Of a DNA stretch of 64,000 nt, positions 56,650 through 64,000 are shown one piece after another. Made by a program: the position numbers and the translations under genes. The stretch comes from Bin5 sp034422415. GTDB taxonomy: Bacteria > Chloroflexota > Anaerolineae > Caldilineales > Caldilineaceae. Every line of letters begins with the position of its first letter. The stretch's first letter is position 1. The notes beneath the pieces are model-generated. The model ran no database searches. It had not been told where the DNA came from and worked only from the letters and a program-made list of their open reading frames with translations. The DNA lies in NCBI GenBank assembly GCA_965202955.1, contig OZ241871.1, forward strand, positions 1,364,001 through 1,428,000, given 5' to 3'.

Positions 56650-56750
56650 TTCGAAGTGGGCCCCAACAGATGGACCTCACACTAAGATGTAAAGTGGAGC
56701 GATTCACCAAGCATACGGAGGGGCAGTACGATTGTCTGGGAACGACGTCG
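56650..56750 (+). mobile_element. IS3-family left-end relic, fragment 4
   Basis: TTCGAAGTGGGCCCCAACAG followed by ATGGACCTCACACTAAG and GGAGCGATTCACCAAGC, GGAGGGGCAGTACGAT matches the terminal repeat and orfA leader of fragment 3 but in plus orientation, with many substitutions. It is the oldest-looking copy. The remaining spacer to 56886 has no gene. Confidence 0.75.
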
Positions 56751-56886
56751 ATAATCGGCGGCCTAGCACAGCGGAGCGAATATGCTCTGCTATTCCTATT
56801 TCCTTTCCAAATTATTGGGCCTAACCATACCACAACTATCTGGTCACGTGCAGTGACATTCTTGCTCGTGAACTGCAAAGGGAAGA

Positions 56887-59193
56887 ATGTACAAACTACA
56901 TAGCCTTGGCTGGCACAGCTTCCAGCAGTTGTGTCTCACTATCACGAGAAAGATTTTGGGCCAGACCGTGGAGGTATTTCTCGATTCCCACGACGGTGGG
57001 CGGGATGGCGCGTTCACAGGCAAATGGAAGAACATTGGAACGGAAGATCTGTGTGGCCCTTTCGTTATTCAATGCAAGTTTACCAGTAAGGCTAATTACT
57101 CCCTGAAGCCATCTAATCTGTCGGACGAAATAAATAAAGTAAGAAAGCTTGTTGAAAAAGGTATCTGTAGGTCGTACGTGCTCATGACTAATGCAGGGAT
57201 ATCTGGTAATCATGGTCTAGAGATTACCGAGCGCCTCAAGGGCGTAGGAGTGAAACACGTCAGGATATTCGGCTCCACCTGGATAAATCAACAGATCCTT
57301 GAGAATAAGCGTCTCCGTATGCTCGTTCCTCGTGTGTACGGGCTGGGAGATCTGAGCCAGATTTTGGACGAACGAGCTTACGATCAGGCCAGAGCCATCC
57401 TGAGTTCCATGCGCGAAGACCTCGCCAAGGTAGTAGTAACCGACGCATATCGCAGATCCGCCGAGGCCATAGACAGACACAGTTTCGTATTGCTCGTAGG
57501 CGAGCCTGCGTCTGGCAAAACGACCATCGCATCATTGTTGTCAATGGTGGCACTTGATCACTGGAAGGCCTCGGTTCTCAAGTTAGATAGCCCCGATGAA
57601 TTCGCTAAACACTGGAACCCACATGAACCATCTCAGTTCTTCTGGCTAGACGACGCTTTTGGGGTGACACAATTTGAGGAGTCCTTGGTTAGCCGCTGGA
57701 ATCATATCCTGCCGAGAATCCAGCCCATGCTCCAAAGAGGAGCAAGAATAGTTATGACATCGCGCGACTACATCTACAACCGCGCGCGTGATCACCTAAA
57801 GGAGAGCGCGTTTCCCTTGCTCAACGAGAGTCAGGTCGTAATCGATGTGCATGAACTGACCGCTCAGGAAAGGGAACAAATCCTGTACAACCACGTCAAG
57901 CTCGGAAACCAGATACGCTCCTTCCGAACTAGAATCAAACCCTATCTTCAAGACGTCGCAAGTCATCCACGTTTCATTCCAGAGATTGCGCGGCGCCTTG
58001 GTAACCGGTACTTTACGAAGGATTTGCCCATTGACACAAGCAGCATCAATCGTTTTGTAGAAAAGCGCGAGGAACTTCTTCGGGAGATCATTCAGGGCCT
58101 CGATAACGGTAGCAGGGCGGCGCTCTCGTTAATCTACATGCGCAATGGCGGTTTAGAAAGTCCGATCAGACTACAATCATCTGAGGAAATAGCACTTGAG
58201 CGGTTAGGCAGTAGTATTGGGGGATGTATCTCCGCGCTCAACGCATTGAGAGGTAGTCTTACGCGGCACTCTTTCGAAAATGGAGAGTCCGTCTGGCAGT
58301 TCAGCCATCCAACAGTAGGCGACGCATACGCTGCGACTCTAACCAAAAATCCTGAACATCTTGAAATCTTATTGCAGGGCAGCGAGCCAGAGAGACTCAT
58401 GGGCGAGGTTACATGTGGGGAAGTGGGCATAGAGAATGCGGTTGTTGTTCCGAAGGACCTGTTTCCACAGCTGATAGACAAACTTAGCGATTTGAAGAGA
58501 GACGAATCGTACAAGTCCACATCCCTTTCTGCATTCGGGACAAAACGCGAACTGCATCGTTTTCTTGCCTCGCGGTGCTCCAAGGATTTTCTCTCCCTGT
58601 ACTTGAAGCATGACCCGGAGATACTCTACGAAGTATCCCGTCCGAGACTGTATCTAGGAGCCGTACCAGAGGTCCGCCTAGCAAAGCGCCTCCATGAGAT
58701 TGGCTTTCTGCCGGATGAACAGAGGAAGGCGTTCGTTGAATCAGTCAGCGACTATGCGCTTCAGGGTGAAGACGCAAGCGTTCTAAGTGACGACGGGATT
58801 CGGAGTATCTTCACCGACAGTGAATATGATGAGCTGGTGTACAGACTCCAGGTTGAGCTTCTGCCGAGGCTCGAAGATGTCCGGATAGAGTGGGAGTACA
58901 ATCATTCTCTAGGCGACTTGCCCGAAGATCACATGCAACCATTCTTGGAGTTCCTGGACTCTCTGTTGGTAGAGTTTGGCGAAGACCTGAGCGCGGCTGA
59001 ACGTATTAGTCGAGAAATAGATTTAACTTACCAATGGATAGCTGAAAATGAGATGGATAGGCTCGATAGAACTCCCCGGCAACTGGGAAATATCGAATCA
59101 GCAGTCGGACCCGTGAGCACGCGAAGCATATTCGACGATATCGACGCATACGAGCAATCAGATTCCGAACGAAGCCACATCGGCATGTCGTAG
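56887..59193 (+). CDS. STAND (nSTAND3-like) NTPase with N-terminal PD-(D/E)XK nuclease domain
   Basis: This 768-residue protein starts with a restriction endonuclease-like fold: Asp40 in DGGRDGAF and Q62-C63-K64 in VIQCKF form a PD-(D/E)XK site like Mrr-type nucleases. An NTPase domain follows, with Walker A GEPASGKT (205-212), Walker B FFWLDD (251-256) and a sensor segment RIVMTSRDYIY. The C-terminal 350 residues are helical, without tight repeats. Nuclease-STAND fusions of this kind act in anti-phage defence. The annotated start is at 56887; no good ribosome-binding site is visible, and the gene begins about 135 bases after the IS3 relic. The stop codon lies inside a short repeat of the methyltransferase 3' end. 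Confidence 0.77.
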   Translation: MYKLHSLGWHSFQQLCLTITRKILGQTVEVFLDSHDGGRDGAFTGKWKNIGTEDLCGPFVIQCKFTSKANYSLKPSNLSDEINKVRKLVEKGICRSYVLMTNAGISGNHGLEITERLKGVGVKHVRIFGSTWINQQILENKRLRMLVPRVYGLGDLSQILDERAYDQARAILSSMREDLAKVVVTDAYRRSAEAIDRHSFVLLVGEPASGKTTIASLLSMVALDHWKASVLKLDSPDEFAKHWNPHEPSQFFWLDDAFGVTQFEESLVSRWNHILPRIQPMLQRGARIVMTSRDYIYNRARDHLKESAFPLLNESQVVIDVHELTAQEREQILYNHVKLGNQIRSFRTRIKPYLQDVASHPRFIPEIARRLGNRYFTKDLPIDTSSINRFVEKREELLREIIQGLDNGSRAALSLIYMRNGGLESPIRLQSSEEIALERLGSSIGGCISALNALRGSLTRHSFENGESVWQFSHPTVGDAYAATLTKNPEHLEILLQGSEPERLMGEVTCGEVGIENAVVVPKDLFPQLIDKLSDLKRDESYKSTSLSAFGTKRELHRFLASRCSKDFLSLYLKHDPEILYEVSRPRLYLGAVPEVRLAKRLHEIGFLPDEQRKAFVESVSDYALQGEDASVLSDDGIRSIFTDSEYDELVYRLQVELLPRLEDVRIEWEYNHSLGDLPEDHMQPFLEFLDSLLVEFGEDLSAAERISREIDLTYQWIAENEMDRLDRTPRQLGNIESAVGPVSTRSIFDDIDAYEQSDSERSHIGMS

Positions 59194-59285
59194 TTGATGA
59201 TGAAGTCTAGTTTTTCCGTCGGTGAAGCCGTAGTGTTGGGTGAGGACGTGGTAGATTCGGTCGATAATAGGTTTGCCCGGACCTA
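59187..59285 (-). repeat. Degenerate copy of the methyltransferase gene 3' end
   Basis: From ATGTCGTAGTTGATGATGAAG onward this stretch matches 59922-60020, the last codons and stop of the methyltransferase gene, for about 95 bases with roughly a dozen differences. The nSTAND3 stop (TAG 59191-59193) falls within it. The 640 bases between the two copies hold one small gene. Confidence 0.8.
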
Positions 59286-59407
59286 TCCTAGTGGACGCTC
59301 CCCCTTATATTGATCTGGATTCGGAGCAAATGTAATTCCTGCCGAGCAAATCGAGGAGTTATTCTATTGCAGACATTTCCGGTGGCAACGGCGAGGAGTG
59401 GAGGACG

Positions 59408-59782
59408 TCATCTTCGCCCGAAAGGCAGTAGGCAACAACCAGATTTCTTCCGAAATCTCGGAGGAGAAGTACGGACTTCAAAGTGCTTGGCCATGGCGTC
59501 TTGCGCCGCGATCAGATCGTTTACCAAGTTGAACGTGCTCTCGTAGTCAGATATATTGGCTCGCCTTACCCTCTTTCTCCTTCTGAACAAGAGCGGAAAG
59601 ACTTCGAGCCAGACAGAGTAATACTTGAGGCAAAAGGATTCCGTGCCGAAGATTTGACCATATGGCCCGCAAAGCAAGGCATGGGTTATGCGTTTGTCCT
59701 GCCCATTGACTCGCTTAGCAGTTTCGATCTGTTGACGATTCATTGATACGAGTATCAGGTCGTATTTCTTGTGACTCTTCAT
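59408..59782 (-). CDS. Small hypothetical protein between the methyltransferase repeats
   Basis: This 124-residue protein reads MKSHKKYDLILVSMNRQQ, then HALLCGPYGQIFGTESFCLKYYSVWLEVFPLLF and a basic segment. The composition and ordered hydrophobic pattern look like a folded protein, and its frame is more protein-like than the overlapping plus-strand frame at 59483-59746. I recall no family with certainty. It lies between the two copies of the methyltransferase 3' end and may be a passenger of whatever produced them. Confidence 0.45.
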   Translation of the reverse strand: MKSHKKYDLILVSMNRQQIETAKRVNGQDKRITHALLCGPYGQIFGTESFCLKYYSVWLEVFPLLFRRRKRVRRANISDYESTFNLVNDLIAAQDAMAKHFEVRTSPPRFRKKSGCCLLPFGRR

Positions 59783-59897
59783 GGTCGGCGCTCCTCCGGC
59801 ACCCCGTGAATTACAACGTTAGCGCGGTTTATCCAAGGGACGTTTTGAACTTGGCCACACAATCTGCACCGCTCTTTAGGGCGGAGGATGGCGCAGT

Positions 59898-62800
59898 TCA
59901 CCGCCCCATGCGGTACTTGATGTCGTAGTTGATGATGAAGTCTAGTTCTTCGTCGGTGAAGCCGTAGTGTTCGGCGAGGACGCGGTCGATTTGGTCGATT
60001 ATGGGTTTGCACGGGGCCACGTCAAACTGGTCCACTTCTGCCTGTCCGTAGATTATTCGCTGAGAGTTCAGCTTCAACTCCGTCATCAGATCGCTAACGA
60101 GAATGTCTAGTTTCTCAACTAGAGGCCTAAGGTTGTCCAGCTTGATTGGGAAAACTGCAATATCAGATGGATATACATGCCTAGCGTCTGTTGAGCTTTT
60201 CCAAAAGAAGTAATAGAGATTGCTATTGAGAACAGCGGAATATAGTGCTGCCAACTCGCTATTCGGCATTCTCAGTGCAGAAATGGTCGTGTGCTTCTTA
60301 CCTGGATCTTTTAGGGACCTGTAATATGGTGGGAACGTAAACGTCTTGACCCAGTAGCCACCGGCATTGTGATAGTAAACGATGTAGTTTCCTCTAAATT
60401 GCTTGTATGATACCCAAGGGCTTTTGTGCGATAGTGCCTTAAGCATGGCGGAATAGCCAGTTGTATCGTTTACCTTTGGTATACTGTAAGGTTGCCTGGA
60501 CTCTCCAACGGAATGGTATCGCATCTTATGGAAGAGAGTCGGGCGTTCTGCTGCATACCAAGTAATATAGTCTGACGTAAAGGCGACTCCATTTGAACCC
60601 TTTTGAGTTATACAAATTGAAATTCTCTGCATTACTCCAGGGAATAGAGCAGCCGGCCTTAAGGCAAAGTTACTCAGCCATATAACTATATTCTGCTCGA
60701 ATAGCAGAGATTGAAGAGTTGCCATTCGTTGAGCGGCAGTAAGAGAAATGGGAGTTACAAAGCTAAATCGGCCCCTGTCTCTAAGGAGAGTCAAAGACCG
60801 CTCCATAGTATAGGCATACAGATTGCCACACTTTTTGGTAACATAATCACGTATCTTGTATGACTTTTTTACTTTGCTGTACTCCACAAATGGCGGATTC
60901 CCCACGATCACATCGAAGCCGCCGTTGTGCATGATGCCGTAGAATTCGACGAACCAGTGGAAGGGCTGGTGGCTGGCGCGCCATTGCTCGTAGGCTTTTG
61001 AATCATCCTCTTTGACCCCGTATTTGCCCGTGGCCAAGTAGTGGTCCAACTCCGCACGCAGCGCGTCTAACCTTTTGCGCAGCTTCAGCTTGGCGTCAGC
61101 GAAGTCGGAAGCGTCCATTCCGTGTCTTGCCTGCATTTCACGGAACTTGACGAAGGCACGATCGGCAAGCTCGGCGTCCTCTTCGATGCGATCCAGTCTA
61201 GCCACATCATCTTTGAATGACATTTTTTGTTGTTCGCCAGGAATGTCAACAAAGGCGTCTTGTATCTCCCTAAGCGTCGTAAAGCCAACCAGCGTATTGC
61301 CGGCGCGCACGTTGAAGTCGATGTCGGGCAGCGGCTCGATCTGGTCGTAGCTCTTCAGTTGGGCGACCAGTTTGAGGAAGAGGCGTAGCTTGCAGATCTC
61401 TACCGCCTCTTCCATGATGTCGACGCCGTAGAGATTGTTGACGATGATCGACTTGAGGATGAAGTAGGGCTCGCTGGCGTGCTCGTCGACGTGGGCTAGG
61501 ACCTTGCGGAAGTCGCTCAGCGCCAGGGGGCTGCGGCGCCGCCGCGAGCGCTCCAGGTCGTCGAGAAGGCCAACCATCGCATCCAGGCAAGCGGTGTATA
61601 GCGGTTCGAGGATGTTGAGGGCGGCGAAGAGGAAGGCGCCGGAGCCGCAGGTCGGGTCGAGCACCGAGACTTGGGTGAGGGCCTTCCAGAAGGCGCGCAC
61701 CAGCTCCGGCCCTTCGCTGTTAGCGATGACGTCCAGGGCGAATTTTTCGATGTTGAGGTTGTAGGTGATGAGATCGTTGATCGACATGACCTTGCCGGCC
61801 GCCAGCTTGGCGTGGATCTCCTCATAACGGCGGCGGCGGGCGACGTGCTCGCGCCAGGTCTCGGTGGGCAGGGCGTAGTCGTCCGGGGCGGGTTCGTTCC
61901 AGCAGCCGCGACGGGCAACTTCGTCGAGGCCGTCTGCGACTTTGGCCGGCAGTTCCAGTTTGCGGTCAAGCGCCTTGTTGCTGTGGATGTCCCAGGTGAT
62001 GCCGTGGCGGACGGCCGCGTAGAAGTAGCTATCAGGATCCTCCTGGAGCAGACGCCATACGCCGCCGCCGGGGGTGAAGGCGATGGGGCAGCCCTTTTGG
62101 GCGCGGTCAAAGAGGAAGGGGATGACCGTGTTGCGGCTGATGTAGCCGGTAATGTCCTCCTTGGTGTAGTAGGCGCCCATCTGCTTCTGGTTGATGTATT
62201 TTTCGAAGATGAAGCCGAGCACGTCGGGGTTGATCTCGTTGTCGTTGCGGAGTTCCCGGACATCGAGATGCCACTGGTATGCTTCGAAGAAGGCGAAGAT
62301 TCTCTCGAAGGCTTCGTCGGGAATATCAATCTCCGGGTAGTCACGCTCGAGGTCGTGCACGTCGAAGAGGCCGCCGTTAAGATAGGGGACGCGGCCCAGC
62401 AGCGCGGCCAACTCCGGATCACGGTCGGCCTCGGGCTGGCCCAACCCCTCGTGGAATAGTTTGAGGAGGAAGATGCGGTAGAAGCTGGCGAACTTGCCCT
62501 CGCCGTGCTGAATTCGCACCTTTCGCAGCCGGTTGCGCAGATAGTCGGGGTTGCTGTCGAGGAAGCCGCGTTTCTGGATGAAGTAGATGAACATCATGCG
62601 GTTGAGCATAAGCGAGGCATACCACTCGCGGTCCGCGGCATTTGCGATGCCTTCCAAGAAAGACAGAAAGGCCCCATGCTCCTTTTTGAAGCGGTCGTAA
62701 AACTTCTTGGTGACCTTCTCGACGTCGAAGGCCGCCCCTGCGCCGCCGGTGACGTCCACGATCGAAAGGTAATCCTCCTCGTCGAGCGTGAAGGCGATCT

Positions 62801-63206
62801 TTTCCAGTTTTTGGATTAGTGCCTCGCCGCTCTGGTCTGTGCGGTAGATATGGGTGCGCGAGCGGTCCGGCCGGCCCGGTTCGCGCTTGACCCAGAGCCA
62901 GTACTGGGCGCTGCGGTCGTGGGGGCAGAAGATGATGAGGTGCTCGCGCACCTGCTTGGCGAGGGATTTCTCGATTTTCTGACGGGTGGGGTGGTCGGGG
63001 AACTCTTCGCCAAGCCGGGCGAGGTAGTGGTAGGCGACCATGCCGCGTTTGTGGGCCACCGCCTGAAGCGGGTAGGCGCGCTCTTTGACGGTTATTTCGG
63101 TGTCGCTACCGCCGTGGTCCCAGCCGAGCTCATTGATGAACAGGGTACGCAGGTCGAAGCAGTCCAGGTGATACTTGACGCGGGCGCGGTCGAGCGTGGT
63201 GGGCAT
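59898..63206 (-). CDS. Eco57I-type adenine DNA methyltransferase (DISARM DrmMI/PglX-like)
   Basis: This 1102-residue protein has a large N-terminal helical region, a methyltransferase core with LDPTCGSGAF (about residue 515, SAM binding) and the catalytic NPPF (VIVGNPPFVEY, about residue 768), and a C-terminal target-recognition region. This organisation is that of type IIG/Eco57I, PglX and DrmMI enzymes that methylate adenine. The start ATG 63206 is three bases from the stop of the helicase-like gene upstream, so they form an operon in drmD-drmMI order. No drmA, drmB or drmC follows downstream. The recognition domain (60.0-60.9 kb) looks lower in GC, as expected if swapped. Confidence 0.88.
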   Translation of the reverse strand: MPTTLDRARVKYHLDCFDLRTLFINELGWDHGGSDTEITVKERAYPLQAVAHKRGMVAYHYLARLGEEFPDHPTRQKIEKSLAKQVREHLIIFCPHDRSAQYWLWVKREPGRPDRSRTHIYRTDQSGEALIQKLEKIAFTLDEEDYLSIVDVTGGAGAAFDVEKVTKKFYDRFKKEHGAFLSFLEGIANAADREWYASLMLNRMMFIYFIQKRGFLDSNPDYLRNRLRKVRIQHGEGKFASFYRIFLLKLFHEGLGQPEADRDPELAALLGRVPYLNGGLFDVHDLERDYPEIDIPDEAFERIFAFFEAYQWHLDVRELRNDNEINPDVLGFIFEKYINQKQMGAYYTKEDITGYISRNTVIPFLFDRAQKGCPIAFTPGGGVWRLLQEDPDSYFYAAVRHGITWDIHSNKALDRKLELPAKVADGLDEVARRGCWNEPAPDDYALPTETWREHVARRRRYEEIHAKLAAGKVMSINDLITYNLNIEKFALDVIANSEGPELVRAFWKALTQVSVLDPTCGSGAFLFAALNILEPLYTACLDAMVGLLDDLERSRRRRSPLALSDFRKVLAHVDEHASEPYFILKSIIVNNLYGVDIMEEAVEICKLRLFLKLVAQLKSYDQIEPLPDIDFNVRAGNTLVGFTTLREIQDAFVDIPGEQQKMSFKDDVARLDRIEEDAELADRAFVKFREMQARHGMDASDFADAKLKLRKRLDALRAELDHYLATGKYGVKEDDSKAYEQWRASHQPFHWFVEFYGIMHNGGFDVIVGNPPFVEYSKVKKSYKIRDYVTKKCGNLYAYTMERSLTLLRDRGRFSFVTPISLTAAQRMATLQSLLFEQNIVIWLSNFALRPAALFPGVMQRISICITQKGSNGVAFTSDYITWYAAERPTLFHKMRYHSVGESRQPYSIPKVNDTTGYSAMLKALSHKSPWVSYKQFRGNYIVYYHNAGGYWVKTFTFPPYYRSLKDPGKKHTTISALRMPNSELAALYSAVLNSNLYYFFWKSSTDARHVYPSDIAVFPIKLDNLRPLVEKLDILVSDLMTELKLNSQRIIYGQAEVDQFDVAPCKPIIDQIDRVLAEHYGFTDEELDFIINYDIKYRMGR

Positions 63207-63208
63207 GG

Positions 63209-64000
63209 TCAGTTCTCCTCTCTCCCGATGAGGCCCATTGAACAGATAATGCGGGGCTCGCGGCGCTCGCCGTCGCCGTGGACGATGCAGAGGCGATCAT
63301 CTTCACGCAGGGAGACGACCAGGTAGGCCAGATCCTCGTCGGAGATGCCACTGCGGAGCTGGCGGTTGAGCGTGTCGATGGCGGTCTGGCGCAGGGGATG
63401 GACGTATATGTCGTCGACGGCGCGGCGCAGGGGTTCAGAGATGAGCTGGCCGGCCGCGGTTTCGGCGTAGGGCTTGAGGCGTTCATAGGCGCGGAAGCGG
63501 GCGCCGGATGGCCGCCCCAGCTGGCCGCCGACCTGTCTTTCGTGGCTGGCGGCGTTCTGCGCGGCCTTTTGGACGAGCGCGTGGTGCGTTTCGTGACGGG
63601 GCAGGGCGGGCGTATCCGGGCAGCAGCGGGCGGCGCGCAGGATGTCGAACTGGCTCTCGGTGACGCTGCGGCCTTCGCGGTCGAGCCAGACGAGGGCATC
63701 GTTGTCGTGGGCGGTGCGCAGGTAGACGAGCGCGCCGTCGGGCTGCGTGGGCGCGGTCCGGTTGGCTTTTGAGGCGTGGACGACGGCGGGCAGCTCCTCG
63801 ATCTTCCTTTTGAGGGCGGGATCGTTGTCGGTGGCTTCGTTCCAGATCTGGTAGGCGTAGGAGGCGAGATCGACCTCGGCGTCGTCGTCACCGTCGAGGA
63901 TGCCGGCCTGTTCGTTGTAGAGGTCGTGGACGGCACGGGTGTCTTCGTCCTCGAAAAAGGCCTCGTCGGTGCCGACGACTTCGGCATTCTCATTGAGCCG
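63209..64000 (-). CDS. C-terminal part of a SNF2/DrmD-like helicase (cut by window end)
   Basis: The minus-strand frame is open from the window edge to the stop at 63209-63211, 264 codons. Its text (YAYQIWNEATDNDPALKRK, VYLRTAHDNDALVWLDREG, GGQLGRPSGARFRAYERL, DLAYLVVSLREDDRLCIV and EPRIICSMGL) corresponds to the conserved C-terminal region of helicase-related proteins found next to Eco57I-type methyltransferases, including DISARM DrmD. The ATPase motifs lie outside the window, so helicase activity is inferred. It ends three bases before the methyltransferase start. Confidence 0.7.
   Translation of the reverse strand, partial: RLNENAEVVGTDEAFFEDEDTRAVHDLYNEQAGILDGDDDAEVDLASYAYQIWNEATDNDPALKRKIEELPAVVHASKANRTAPTQPDGALVYLRTAHDNDALVWLDREGRSVTESQFDILRAARCCPDTPALPRHETHHALVQKAAQNAASHERQVGGQLGRPSGARFRAYERLKPYAETAAGQLISEPLRRAVDDIYVHPLRQTAIDTLNRQLRSGISDEDLAYLVVSLREDDRLCIVHGDGERREPRIICSMGLIGREEN

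Noticed and set aside
59483..59746. Plus-strand frame of 87 codons overlapping the small hypothetical gene
   Set aside because: It lacks a ribosome-binding site, and its text is less protein-like than the minus-strand frame; I cannot exclude it fully.

Overview
The window looks like a GC-rich chromosomal segment from an uncultured bacterium, most likely a Chloroflexota member (Caldilinea/Anaerolinea-like). This is an inference from the gene style (Tat-lipoprotein sugar-binding protein, duplicated Gfo/Idh enzymes, Thr/Pro-linked secreted giants, many decayed IS pieces); no phylogenetic marker is long enough here to prove it. Base composition is uneven: 53-57 kb and 60-61 kb look more A+T-rich than the rest.

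Region 1 (1-3.95 kb) is housekeeping: TatA, SecG, a membrane-anchored family 5 solute-binding protein, tRNA-Leu(CAG), an FtsB/DivIC-like divisome protein, an initiator tRNA and a second CAT-anticodon tRNA. Region 2 (4-15.2 kb) is mainly sugar catabolism. It holds a sialidase/BNR protein, then a radical SAM plus methyltransferase-like pair, two tandemly duplicated Gfo/Idh oxidoreductases, and a complete carbohydrate ABC importer (two permeases and a Tat lipoprotein) read from a near-consensus promoter. A divergent epimerase-like gene and a DprA-like gene follow. Region 3 (15.2-18.1 kb) is mostly non-coding, with three tandem copies of a ~184 bp repeat, one zinc-ribbon-like hypothetical gene and an IS3-family end fragment.

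Region 4 (18.1-45.3 kb) is a 25 kb array of four giant secreted-protein genes plus the relic of a fifth, all on the minus strand. They are built from TolB/PD40 propeller blades, plant-type leucine-rich repeats and fibronectin III-like domains. Blades occur in sets of exactly six between linkers in two of the proteins (7x6 and 4x6). One gene is broken by a 5-base deletion. The array is bracketed by two directly repeated copies of a small two-gene block.

Region 5 (45.7-64 kb) starts with an SH3b-metallopeptidase and a truncated IS1182-type transposase, then becomes a defence-like island. It contains a DUF5678-like/retropepsin pair, a 1504-residue STAND NTPase with a Cap4-like nuclease N-terminus, an ApeA-like HEPN protein, an FRG-TPR protein, a second STAND NTPase with a PD-(D/E)XK domain, and an Eco57I-type methyltransferase preceded by the tail of a helicase (DISARM DrmD-DrmMI-like). 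Decayed ends of one IS3-family element lie between several of these genes, suggesting the island was assembled piece by piece.
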